The position numbers were made by a program, and so were the translations under genes. A DNA stretch of 64,000 bases from Hyphomonas sp. GTDB taxonomy: Bacteria; Pseudomonadota; Alphaproteobacteria; Caulobacterales; Hyphomonadaceae. The notes under the pieces were generated by a model. That model was not told the origin of the DNA, searched no databases, and saw only the letters and a list, made by a program, of their open reading frames with translations. The DNA is taken from the NCBI RefSeq assembly GCF_018402285.1, contig NZ_JAGYJH010000003.1:558001-622000 (forward strand), read 5' to 3'. Positions within the stretch are counted from its first letter, which is position 1. Every line of letters begins with the position of its first letter. Below, in pieces: positions 37,848 to 45,803 of this stretch.

Positions 37848-38711
37848 ATGACCAAGGCAACACTCGACGAGAGAACCCACTACTCTTCGGTCGAGCGCTT
37901 CATCGAGCGCCCGGTCGTGCGCGATACGATCATGACGCTGATCGTGATCAACGCGATCGTTCTGGGCGTGCTGACCTATTCCGAGGCGCTGCCGCGCTGG
38001 CTCGTTACAATCCTTAACGTCATTGACATGTCGGTGACCTTCATCTTCGTCGCCGAGATTCTGCTCAAGCTCTATGTCTATCGCCTGAAATTCTTCAAGC
38101 TCGGCTGGAACTGGTTTGACTTCATTGTGGTCGGTGTCTCGATGATACCTGGCGGCTCGGCCTTCGATGTGCTGCGGGCTCTGCGAGTGCTGCGCCTGCT
38201 GCGCCTCCTGCATTTCATCCCGACCATGAAACGCATCACCGAAGCGCTGCTCACGGCGCTGCCCGGCATGGGTGCGATTCTCGCGATCCTCGGGCTCGTA
38301 TTCTACGTCTCGGTCGTGATGGCGACCTACCTTTTCAGCGGATCGCAGAACACGGAGAATTTCAGCTCCCTGGGCGCCTCGGCCCTGACGATGTTCGAAG
38401 TCCTCACCATGGAGGGCTGGAATGGCCACATGCGCGACCTGTTGGATGAGTATCCCTGGGCGTGGATGTTCTTCATCCCGTTCATTCTCTTCACGGTCTG
38501 GGCGATCCTGAACCTCTTCACCGCCGTCATCGTCGACTCGCTGCAGGACAGCGCGCTCGAGAAGATGCTCGATGCTGAAGAGAAGATCAGCGATGAGCTC
38601 GAAGTGCAGGAGTCCCATGACGTGATCCGCCACAGGGAACTGATGGCGCTCATCGGGGAGCTGCGCGCCGAAGTGCAAGAATTGAAGGCTACGCGCCGCA
38701 GCGAGGGCTGA
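37848..38711 (+). CDS. Voltage-gated cation channel, BacNav-like
   Basis: A 287-residue single-domain channel with six membrane helices. The S4 sensor is clear as DVLRALRVLRLLRLLHFIPT, with arginines at every third position. The pore loop reads FEVLTMEGWNG, where NaChBac has the filter TLESWAS; the selectivity Glu is kept but position 4 is Gly and position 6 Asn. After S6 (ILNLFTAVIVDSLQ) a C-terminal coiled coil follows (ELMALIGELRAEVQELKATR), as in tetrameric bacterial sodium channels. It would form a homotetramer in the inner membrane. The ATG at 37848 is chosen over 37791 because the first domain residues follow it directly. Confidence 0.9.
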   Translation: MTKATLDERTHYSSVERFIERPVVRDTIMTLIVINAIVLGVLTYSEALPRWLVTILNVIDMSVTFIFVAEILLKLYVYRLKFFKLGWNWFDFIVVGVSMIPGGSAFDVLRALRVLRLLRLLHFIPTMKRITEALLTALPGMGAILAILGLVFYVSVVMATYLFSGSQNTENFSSLGASALTMFEVLTMEGWNGHMRDLLDEYPWAWMFFIPFILFTVWAILNLFTAVIVDSLQDSALEKMLDAEEKISDELEVQESHDVIRHRELMALIGELRAEVQELKATRRSEG

Positions 38712-39533
38712 TCAGCCGGCGAAGGCTTTCTCGATCACGAACTCTGCCGGGGCTGCGTTGGAGCCTTCGGTGAGGCCGGCCTTGAGCATCAGGGCTTTGA
38801 CGTCCTGGATCATTTCCATCGAACCACAGATCATCGCCCGGTCGGTTGCCGGGTCTAGCGGAGGCACGCCGAGATCCTCAAACAGCTTGCCGTTCTCGAT
38901 CAGTGTGGTGATGCGGCCCATGCGCCCGTAGTGTTCGCGGGTTGTCGTCGTGTAGAGCTTCAGCTTGTCACCGACCATTTCGCCGACGAGCGGATCATCC
39001 TTGAGGCTGTCGATCAGGGTGCGAGAATAGATCAGCTCGTTCACGTCCCGGCAGGTATGGGTGACGATCACTTCCTCATAGCGCTCATAAGTATCGGGAT
39101 CGCGCACGAGGCTAGCAAAGGGGGCAAAGCCTGTGCCGGTAGAGAACATGTAGAGGCGCTTGCCCGGGGTCAGCGCATCGAGCACCAGCGTGCCCGTCGG
39201 CTTGCGGCCGAGCAGCACCTTGTCGCCCGGCTGGATTTTCTGTAGCCGCGAGGTCAGCGGGCCGTCCGGCACCTTGATCGAATAAAATTCCAGTTCCTCG
39301 TCCCAGGCGGGGGAGGCGATGGAATAGGCGCGCAGCAGGGGTTTGCCGTCTTCCTTGTGCAGGCCGATCATCACGAATTCGCCTGTGCGGAAGCGGAAGC
39401 TTTGCGGGCGCGTCAGACGGAAACGGAACAACCGGTCGGTATAATGCTCCACGGAGAGGACAGTTTCCTCGGTGGGCCCGTTCGGACTGGCTTTGGCAGG
39501 CGCTGCCTGGCCTGCGGATGCGTCGGCGCTCAT
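38712..39533 (-). CDS. fpr: Ferredoxin--NADP reductase
   Basis: A 273-residue FAD enzyme exchanging electrons between NADP(H) and ferredoxin or flavodoxin. The FAD site RAYSIASP, the phosphate loop GPLTSRLQ, the nicotinamide site MFSTGTGFAPFASLVRD and MICGSMEMIQD are those of the bacterial subclass. The end EFVIEKAFAG matches alphaproteobacterial Fpr, where the C-terminal residues extend past the flavin. An N-terminal extension of about 20 low-complexity residues is present. The gene is convergent with the ion-channel gene and their ends abut. Confidence 0.93.
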   Translation of the reverse strand: MSADASAGQAAPAKASPNGPTEETVLSVEHYTDRLFRFRLTRPQSFRFRTGEFVMIGLHKEDGKPLLRAYSIASPAWDEELEFYSIKVPDGPLTSRLQKIQPGDKVLLGRKPTGTLVLDALTPGKRLYMFSTGTGFAPFASLVRDPDTYERYEEVIVTHTCRDVNELIYSRTLIDSLKDDPLVGEMVGDKLKLYTTTTREHYGRMGRITTLIENGKLFEDLGVPPLDPATDRAMICGSMEMIQDVKALMLKAGLTEGSNAAPAEFVIEKAFAG

Positions 39534-39661
39534 GCCCCAAGATCTCCACTGTCTCTTGCTCCGACGTCAGTTGACGTGGGCGGCGGGCAAAAGCAATGCG
39601 TCAGATGATCGGTTTAGATTTGCTCAACGCTCGGCCTGGATGGATGCTGCGCGCTCAACGC

Positions 39662-39802
39662 TCAGAACAGGCGGACAGGGCTTGTCTCTGACTGGGCGCT
39701 CGCCTGAGGCGCTGCCGTTAAGCCGATGAGGATGAAGCCCACGCTTAGAAGCAGCACGGCCGCAAGCGTCGGCAGATGGGTCTTGGCCGGTTTGGTCCGC
39801 AT
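39662..39802 (-). CDS. Small exported or membrane-anchored peptide, 46 residues
   Basis: The frame reads MRTKPAKTHLPTLAAVLLLS, then VGFILIGLTAAPQASAQSET and SPVRLF. A basic n-region, a hydrophobic core and an AxA-type end (QASAQ) form a signal peptide or single anchor. GGAGG lies seven bases upstream of the ATG at 39802. After possible cleavage only about ten residues would remain, so a membrane-anchored micro-protein is also possible. It lies between fpr and tdk on the same strand. No family is recognised. Confidence 0.5.
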   Translation of the reverse strand: MRTKPAKTHLPTLAAVLLLSVGFILIGLTAAPQASAQSETSPVRLF

Positions 39803-39919
39803 GATGCACCCTCCGTTCTTCAGGCGCGCAGCAAAGGCTAAAGGCTGCCTGCGGCTGAAATGCGCGCATGATGAGGCAGACAGTGCGATTTTTGTGCCAG
39901 TTTGCGGGCGGGCGGGAGG

Positions 39920-40507
39920 TCAGCTCTCCGGAAGGCGGCCCATGCGCTCTTCCCAGTGGCGGCGGCAGACGGAGAGATATGTCGCCTTTGCAATGGAAAT
40001 CTGCTCGCCTTCGGTAAGGGCTTTTCCGTCCTGCCCCAGACGCACGACCATGGTGGCCTTGCGGCCGCACTCGCAGATTGTACGCACTTCGCGCAACTCG
40101 TCGGCAATCGCCAGCAGGGCAGCCGAGCCTTCAAATAGCTCACCGCGGAAATCCGTGCGCAGCCCGTAAGCCAGCACTGGCACGCCAAAATGATCGGCCA
40201 CCCGGGCTAGCTGCCAGACCTGGTCCTTGGTCAGGAACTGGGCTTCGTCCACGAAGATCGCGTCAATGGGGTGAACGGCCTTCTGCGTCTGGATCAGGCT
40301 GAAAAGGTCTGTGTTCGACGTATAGAGCACGGCCTCGGCCGAGATACCGATCCGTGAGCTGATATGCCCGTCACCGGCATCCCGGTAGAGGGCAGAGGTC
40401 AACAGAAGAACCTCCATCCCCCGCTCGCGGTAGTTGTACGCCGCTTGCAGGAGGATGGTGGATTTGCCCGCGTTCATGGCGGCGTAGGAGAAGTAGAGCT
40501 TTGCCAT
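39920..40507 (-). CDS. tdk: Thymidine kinase, type II
   Basis: A 195-residue salvage enzyme that phosphorylates thymidine. The P-loop is AAMNAGKST, the Walker B-like DEAQFL is present, and zinc ligands are seen as CECG and the later CRRHW. The lasso region KATYLSVCRRHWEER completes the human TK1/bacterial type II form. Length is normal. The gene lies just upstream of the small peptide gene and downstream of ggt, all on the minus strand. Confidence 0.96.
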   Translation of the reverse strand: MAKLYFSYAAMNAGKSTILLQAAYNYRERGMEVLLLTSALYRDAGDGHISSRIGISAEAVLYTSNTDLFSLIQTQKAVHPIDAIFVDEAQFLTKDQVWQLARVADHFGVPVLAYGLRTDFRGELFEGSAALLAIADELREVRTICECGRKATMVVRLGQDGKALTEGEQISIAKATYLSVCRRHWEERMGRLPES

Positions 40508-40531
40508 GTCGGGACTGCTGGAAGTGTGGGG

Positions 40532-42313
40532 TCAGCGAAGCGAGAGGGCAACGCCTTCGCGGCGCGGATCGGCGCCGCCTTCAAGGCCCCGGTCGCGAAC
40601 AACGATGACGTGAAGGCCGGAGTTCTCGCCCGTGCGCTCTTCCACCGTGTACCCCATTTCCCTCAGGGCTTCGGCCGCCTCCGGGCCGCCCTCGATGTCA
40701 ACCTCGACACCGACCGTATTCCCGCGCGCGATGATGTTGGGCAGGGTGGCGGCTTCCTGGGCGGTCTTGCCCCATTCCAGAACGCCCACCAGTGTCTTGG
40801 CGACATAGGCGACAATCGAATTACCGCCCGGCGATCCGGTCACCATGAAGAGGTCGCCGCCTTCATCGAAGACGAGGGTCGGGGACATGGACGAGCGCGG
40901 ACGTTTTCCGGCGGCAACGGCATTGGCGACAGGCTTGCCGTCTTTCTCCGGAATGAGGGAGAAATCTGTCAGCTCGTTGTTGAGCAGGAAACCGCCCGCC
41001 ATGCGGGAGGAGCCGAACGCGGCCTCCACGGTTGCCGTCATCGACACGGCATTACCGTCAAGATCAATGATCGAGATATGGGTGGTGCCGGCGCCGGGCG
41101 TGGTGGGGTCTTCGCCCCACATCGGGCGCATCGGCGCGCCGCCGAGCACAACGCCGGGATCGCCCGGGAAGGACTTCTCGGCAGGCTCGAAGGCTTCCTT
41201 CGCGCGGGCCTTTATATAGTCCGGATTAATCAGTTCTTGCGTCGGGACCACCACATGATCGGCGTCGGCAACATAATGATCGCGGTCTGCATAGCCGAGG
41301 CGCTGGGCATCGACGAAGGCCTTGAGGAACAGGCTCTCATCGGCATTGACGGTCGCGGCCGGCTTGAGGTGTTCGTAAAGGCCCATGATCAGGTTCTGCG
41401 CGATCCCGCCCGAGCTTGGCGGCGGCGCCGAGCAGATCTTGTAGCCAGACTGGAGCGTGCCGCAGACCGCTTCGCGAACTTTTACTTCATATCCGGCGAG
41501 GTCTTCCAGCGTCATGTTGCCCCCGTCAGGGCCTTCATTGACGGCGGTGATGATCTCGGAGGCGAGCGCGCCGCGATAGAAGGCATCCGGGCCTTCATTG
41601 GCGACGGCTGCAAGGGTTGCAGCGTAGGCCGCGTTGGTGCGGCGATAGCCTGCCGCCAGCGGCTCGCCGTCGGGGTAGAAATACGCGGCGGTCACCGGAT
41701 TGTCATCGAGACGGATGACGGCGCGCAGACGCTCCGAGGCCAGCACTTCCGCAAGGCGCGGGGAAACTTCAAAGCCTTCTTCGGCAAGCTCGATGGCGGG
41801 CTGGAAAAGGCTTCCCCAATCCCCCTGTCCGGCGGCTTCATGGGCGGTCTTATAGAGCGCGATCTGTCCCGGCACGCCGACCGAGCGGCCCGACTGCCAG
41901 GCGGTTAGGAAGTCCATTGTCTGGCCGTCCTTCTCGAACCAGTTGGGGCCAGCCGCCGCCGGGGCCGTCTCGCGGCCGTCAAACACTGTGATCTCGTCGC
42001 GGGCGCGGTCGTAATAGACCATGAAGGCGCCCCCGCCGATGCCCGAGCTTTGGGGCTCGACAAGGCCGAGGACGGCATGGACGGCAATGGCCGCGTCCAC
42101 AGCGTTGCCGCCCTCGCTCAGAATCCGCAGGCCCGCTTCCACGGCACGCGGATCAGCTGCGGCCACCATAGCGCCCTTGGTCCAGGAAAGGTCGCCGAGC
42201 GCCTCGGGCGCCTCATCGGAAACGGGGGTTACACTAGAGGCCGGGGGCGCCTTAGCCGCCGGCGCGCAGGCGGCAAGGAGAAGGACAGTGGCTAGGGTCG
42301 TGAGGTGGCGCAT
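40532..42313 (-). CDS. ggt: Gamma-glutamyltransferase, lipoprotein form
   Basis: A 593-residue enzyme that cleaves the gamma-glutamyl bond of glutathione in the periplasm. The signal peptide carries a lipobox (LLLAAC), so this copy should be lipid-anchored. The proenzyme is cut before the Thr of the segment GAGTTHISIIDLDGNAVSMT to give two subunits, and that Thr is the nucleophile. The small-subunit loop GSPGGNSI and the NELTDFS stretch are standard. The divergent P1 peptidase and the trypsin-like lipoprotein beyond it give this locus a peptide-degrading flavour. Confidence 0.95.
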   Translation of the reverse strand: MRHLTTLATVLLLAACAPAAKAPPASSVTPVSDEAPEALGDLSWTKGAMVAAADPRAVEAGLRILSEGGNAVDAAIAVHAVLGLVEPQSSGIGGGAFMVYYDRARDEITVFDGRETAPAAAGPNWFEKDGQTMDFLTAWQSGRSVGVPGQIALYKTAHEAAGQGDWGSLFQPAIELAEEGFEVSPRLAEVLASERLRAVIRLDDNPVTAAYFYPDGEPLAAGYRRTNAAYAATLAAVANEGPDAFYRGALASEIITAVNEGPDGGNMTLEDLAGYEVKVREAVCGTLQSGYKICSAPPPSSGGIAQNLIMGLYEHLKPAATVNADESLFLKAFVDAQRLGYADRDHYVADADHVVVPTQELINPDYIKARAKEAFEPAEKSFPGDPGVVLGGAPMRPMWGEDPTTPGAGTTHISIIDLDGNAVSMTATVEAAFGSSRMAGGFLLNNELTDFSLIPEKDGKPVANAVAAGKRPRSSMSPTLVFDEGGDLFMVTGSPGGNSIVAYVAKTLVGVLEWGKTAQEAATLPNIIARGNTVGVEVDIEGGPEAAEALREMGYTVEERTGENSGLHVIVVRDRGLEGGADPRREGVALSLR

Positions 42314-42392
42314 GAGTCGTCCCTTTCTTGGCGCGGCGCTCTGCTCGCTCTAAGGGTTCAGGTCAGAGCAGAAACTTAGCAGGGCACATAGC

Positions 42393-43391
42393 ATGGCAAG
42401 ACCGGGTTCGCGCAACCTCATAACCGACATTGAAGGCATCCGCGTTGGTCAGGCCGAAGATGCCCGGGTTGGAACGGGCGTGACCGTAATTGTTCCGGAT
42501 TGGCCGGCTTTGTCCGCGATTTGTGTCGCCGGTGGCGGCCCCGGAACCCGGGAAAGCGACGTTTTGTCTGCCGGACGGCTGGTGTCTGACAGTATCGACG
42601 CGATCTGCCTGTCGGGCGGTTCTGCCTTTGGACTGGCCGCTGCTGACGGCGTGATGGCGGGCCTGAAGGCGCAGGGCAAAGGCTTTGCGTTGGTGCCCAG
42701 GGCCGGCGTTCCGGCCACCCCCATCGTCCCGGCTGCTATCCTTTATGATCTTGCCAATGGCGGCGACAAGGACTGGGGCGATACCGCTCCCTACGCCCAG
42801 CTGGGCCGGCAGGCCTTTGAGTCGGCAGGAAAAAATATCACCCTTGGCAAAGCGGGCGCCGGTTTTGGCGCCCGTGCAGGCCTGGCGACGGGCGGGACTG
42901 GCTCGGCCAGCATCGTCACACGTGACGGCCTGACGGTCGGCGCCTTGGCGGCGGTCAACAGCTTCGGGTCTGTCCGCATGCCAGGCTCTGACGCGTTCTG
43001 GGCCTGGCCCTATGAAATCGCTGGAGAATTTGGCGCCGCCCGCCCAGAAGCTGGCTTTGCCTTCGACCCCGAAGACTGGGGCGCGGCCAAGGCCAATCCC
43101 AGCCCCCGCGAGAACACCACGATCGCCTGCATCGCCATCGACGCGGCCGTCACCCATGATGAACTGCAGCGCATCGTGCAGATGGCGCTCGCCGGGATGG
43201 CCCGCGCCATCCGTCCAGTTTTTGCCCCGACAGACGGAGACGTGCTCTTCGCCCTCTCAACGCAGGCCCGCCAGATCGATGGCGCCCGCCCGATGGCGAT
43301 TGCCCGCCTCGGCGAACTTGCCGCCGGAACCCTCGCGCGATCCATAGCGCGTGGTGTATACGAAGCGGAACGGCAGGAGGGACGGCCATGA
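42393..43391 (+). CDS. P1-family (S58, DmpA/NylC-like) peptidase
   Basis: A 332-residue N-terminal nucleophile hydrolase. Members cut themselves into two chains; the motif ENTTIACIAIDAA places the expected cut between Asn 241 and Thr 242, as in the nylon-oligomer hydrolase NylC. The glycine-rich FGxxR-like segments (SGGSAFGLAAADGVM, GKAGAGFGARAGLATGGTG) are conserved in the family. Known members release N-terminal D- or beta-amino acids or cleave amides; which one this does is not known. No signal peptide is seen. Its stop overlaps the trypsin gene by four bases. Confidence 0.88.
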   Translation: MARPGSRNLITDIEGIRVGQAEDARVGTGVTVIVPDWPALSAICVAGGGPGTRESDVLSAGRLVSDSIDAICLSGGSAFGLAAADGVMAGLKAQGKGFALVPRAGVPATPIVPAAILYDLANGGDKDWGDTAPYAQLGRQAFESAGKNITLGKAGAGFGARAGLATGGTGSASIVTRDGLTVGALAAVNSFGSVRMPGSDAFWAWPYEIAGEFGAARPEAGFAFDPEDWGAAKANPSPRENTTIACIAIDAAVTHDELQRIVQMALAGMARAIRPVFAPTDGDVLFALSTQARQIDGARPMAIARLGELAAGTLARSIARGVYEAERQEGRP

Positions 43392-44476
43392 ACAGATATC
43401 TCAAGCTGGCGGTGGGGACCGCCATCCTGGCAACACTCAGCGGCTGCATGGTCGCCGGGCGCGACGCCGACATTGCTGACTGGCCAGGCATGGCCTCAGT
43501 GCAGACGGTTTCGGGAAGCACGATCTATCATGAGTGCGGTGCCACGATGATTGCGCCCGAATGGGCCCTGACGGCAGCCCACTGCGTCGAAAACGCCCGC
43601 ATGGAAGCCAATGGCCGCGCCGCCCAGTATCTGGAAGGGGACAATGGCCAGATGACCCGGTTTGGCACCCTCGCGGTCGCCGCCGGGCTCGGCGACCTGA
43701 CCGTCGTTCCCAAGGATACCGTCTTCGCCGTGCGCCGCATCGTGATCCATCCAGGCTATCGCCGAAGCGCCCCGGAGCAGGGCAATGACATCGCCCTTCT
43801 GCGGATCGCAGGAAGCTGGGACGGGCCGCTGATGCCGCTCGACGGGCTTACTGCGAGCGCGGGAGACCTGATGCAGCCCTATGCTGACATCGTGGCTGCA
43901 GGCTATGGCAAGCTCGGCGAAACGGCGCAGGGCCAGGAGGGCGTTGCCCGCGGGGGCCGGCATGTTCGCGCGCCCTCACTGATCCTTCAGGAAGGCTATG
44001 TGCCGGTGGTCGATACTGGTGTCTGCAACAGCCAGATCCGCGACCGCATCAATGAGGCCGGCCTCGCCGCGGCCTATCCTGGTCTCGTCATCGATGGCAT
44101 TACCCAGCTCTGCGCCGGTATCGGCGGGTCGGACGCCTGCCAGGGCGACAGTGGCGGCCCGCTCGTCATCCGCAAATCATCCGGCAGTGCGGTTCAGGCC
44201 GGAGTGGTCAGCTGGGGCATGGGTTGCGCGCGGGAAGAGAGCCCAGGCGTCTACATGCGCGTCTCCGCCTTTGCGCCCTGGATCAGCGCTGTCACGGGCG
44301 TTGCCCTGCCGGCGCAGGTCGTTGCTGAAGCGCCCCCCGCCATCGAGCCTGTGGCGGAAGATAGTGTCCCGGCCGCGCAGACAGGCCCGTCCGCACCAGA
44401 ACGGGCCGACGGTTTGCCACCGGAAACCGTTGAAACACCTGCTCCGGAAGAGACTGCACAGGATACCGGCAATTGA
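43388..44476 (+). CDS. Trypsin-like serine protease, lipoprotein
   Basis: A 362-residue S1-family protease. The signal peptide ends in lipobox LSGC (Cys 20), so it should be attached to the outer or inner membrane facing the periplasm. The triad is visible as His 65 (LTAAHC), Asp 134 (GNDIALL) and Ser 255 (CQGDSGGP). Four further cysteines suggest disulphides. The final 60 residues are a proline/glutamate-rich, unstructured tail. It is coupled to the P1 peptidase gene (ATGA) and is followed by the tRNA-Arg gene after 54 bases. Confidence 0.92.
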   Translation: MNRYLKLAVGTAILATLSGCMVAGRDADIADWPGMASVQTVSGSTIYHECGATMIAPEWALTAAHCVENARMEANGRAAQYLEGDNGQMTRFGTLAVAAGLGDLTVVPKDTVFAVRRIVIHPGYRRSAPEQGNDIALLRIAGSWDGPLMPLDGLTASAGDLMQPYADIVAAGYGKLGETAQGQEGVARGGRHVRAPSLILQEGYVPVVDTGVCNSQIRDRINEAGLAAAYPGLVIDGITQLCAGIGGSDACQGDSGGPLVIRKSSGSAVQAGVVSWGMGCAREESPGVYMRVSAFAPWISAVTGVALPAQVVAEAPPAIEPVAEDSVPAAQTGPSAPERADGLPPETVETPAPEETAQDTGN

Positions 44477-44530
44477 GGCTTGCATGGCGGTAAACCCGAC
44501 TGTATGTGTCCCGCTTCTTCAAGTGGACAA

Positions 44531-44607
44531 GCACCCGTAGCTCAGCTGGATAGAGCACCAGACTACGAATCTGGGGGTCAGGAGTTCGAATCTCTTCGGG
44601 TGCACCA
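44531..44607 (+). tRNA. tRNA-Arg (anticodon ACG)
   Basis: The 77-base gene folds as a normal cloverleaf. The acceptor stem GCACCCG pairs with CGGGTGC, the D arm is GCTC...GAGC, the anticodon stem CCAGA/TCTGG frames the loop CTACGAA giving ACG, and the T arm contains GTTCGAATC. CCA is encoded. Wobble A would be deaminated to inosine. The 3' end is a common integration site for genomic islands, and accessory genes begin directly after it. Confidence 0.97.
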
Positions 44608-45062
44608 TTAAATCAAGGACTTACGAGCCTTGGGGGTCAGCAAAAAAACTCAAAAATAGCTCTGGGTCCCACTGGGGTCCCAATTAACAGGCTGTTTCGC
44701 GGTGTTTCGCCGCGTAGTGTTGTGAGAACAGGATAATGCTGCTCTTGCGGGCCAGTTGGTTGACCGCGTCCGATGACGTGAAGATCTTCCGTTTCAGCTT
44801 GAGTTTCACACGAGCGGAAAGGTGCTGAATACCGCCGGCGATTGAGCCCTCTGCAGGATCCAGCTGATCCCTCGAAGCCTGGTAAAAACTCGAACTGCCG
44901 AGCGGCAGCAATCTGGCGGAAGCCAGACGGAGTCCAGGTTTGCGTATCAGGCAATTCATCGCCGATTCCTGCCTTAGAGCCCCATTCGCAATCGCTTGCT
45001 GCTTCGGTGTTGTCCGCTCGCAGGTACCGCGAACAGCTTCTGTGAACCCATCGAAAAAGGAG
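44608..45062. other. Junction region downstream of tRNA-Arg
   Basis: No integrase is present. Two signs of past recombination are seen. A degenerate copy of the tRNA anticodon-variable region (TACGAGCCTTGGGGGTCAG, 44622-44640) lies 14 bases past the tRNA end. An 11-base-spaced GGGTCCC pair occurs at 44664-44681. A possible short minus-strand gene (44684-44959) is listed separately. Confidence 0.5.
44684..44959 (-). CDS. Possible small hypothetical protein, 91 residues
   Basis: The frame from ATG 44959 reads MNCLIRKPGLRLASARLLPL, has a basic middle (HLSARVKLKLKRKIF) and ends HYAAKHRETAC. A weak AGGAA lies seven bases upstream. It is basic, with no signal or membrane segment. Codon use is less GC-biased than in the core genes. 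No family is recognised, and it could be non-coding sequence in an island junction. It lies between tRNA-Arg and the TetR gene. Confidence 0.25.
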   Translation of the reverse strand: MNCLIRKPGLRLASARLLPLGSSSFYQASRDQLDPAEGSIAGGIQHLSARVKLKLKRKIFTSSDAVNQLARKSSIILFSQHYAAKHRETAC

Positions 45063-45644
45063 TCAATTCTTGTTGGAAACAAGGACGCCCTCAATCGCGT
45101 CCATGACGAAATCCACGACCTGGTCAAAAAATTCAGGGTCAGGGCGACGTGAATATTCGAGCGCCAATCCTCGGGTTAGCGCCCTCATTGCATACTTGTA
45201 GACACGGAAGTTCACAGCGCTTTCGCCAAAATCCGCAAGCATACGGGTTAGCGCGTCGTCGCCGATGCTTCTTTCTGTTTGCAGGTAGGTTTCAACGCGG
45301 TCGCGCAACGCCTGATCGCTTTTCGACGCGATCCAGATCTCTAAGAGAAACCAAGTTGCGGGATCACGGTAAGCGGCCTTCAAGCCGTAACGAGCGCCGG
45401 TAAGATTAGCCTGCGCAAGGTCTGCAATAGATTCTTTGTATTTTTTCTGGCGCCGCTCAAGAACTTGCGCACATGCCGCAGCTATTAAGTCCACGCGCGT
45501 ATCACCAAAATGATGCTGGATAGCGCCGCGCGTTAAGCCCGCCCGCCGGGCAATGCGTTCGAGCGTGGCTCCCGCATAGCCGTACTCAAAGACAACCGCG
45601 ATGACTGCATCGACAAGTTTCTGTTGGGTTTCCAGCGCCTTCAT
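45063..45644 (-). CDS. TetR/AcrR family regulator
   Basis: A 193-residue one-domain-plus-ligand-pocket repressor. The N-terminal HTH reads YAGATLERIARRAGLTRGAI then QHHFGDTRVDLIAA, typical of TetR proteins close to the BetI/AcrR groups. The C-terminal helical region binds an unknown ligand. It is divergent from a TonB receptor operon; the 159-base gap holds a perfect palindrome next to the receptor start. The regulator therefore very likely controls that operon, and possibly itself. The ligand is probably the imported compound or a breakdown product of it. Confidence 0.9.
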   Translation of the reverse strand: MKALETQQKLVDAVIAVVFEYGYAGATLERIARRAGLTRGAIQHHFGDTRVDLIAAACAQVLERRQKKYKESIADLAQANLTGARYGLKAAYRDPATWFLLEIWIASKSDQALRDRVETYLQTERSIGDDALTRMLADFGESAVNFRVYKYAMRALTRGLALEYSRRPDPEFFDQVVDFVMDAIEGVLVSNKN

Positions 45645-45770
45645 GATGCTCCTCTTTGCCGCCCTCGCGGGGCATGTTGCTTTGGGCGGCTTCCCTTACC
45701 CGAGTTGCAACAAATAGCGTCCCGAGCCAACCCGCTGTCACGAAACTGATGCCTAAACGCGCTAAGCAGA

Positions 45771-45792
45771 ACATACATACACGAATGTATGT
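45771..45792. promoter_or_regulatory. Perfect 8+6+8 palindrome, TetR operator candidate
   Basis: The arms ACATACAT (45771-45778) and ATGTATGT (45785-45792) are exact inverted copies separated by six bases. The site ends one base before the GGAGGGG ribosome site of the TonB receptor gene, where bound repressor would block transcription. It is closer to the receptor start (45804) than to the tetR start (45644). Confidence 0.7.
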
Positions 45793-45803
45793 GGAGGGGA
45801 ATT

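Noticed and set aside
36969-38678. Minus-strand open frame of 569 codons across the hydrolase and channel genes
   Set aside because: It spans two clear plus-strand genes and the gap between them and is rich in His/Gln/Arg as shadows are.
40364-41908. Plus-strand open frame of 514 codons opposite ggt
   Set aside because: Mirror frame of ggt; composition is that of an antisense shadow.
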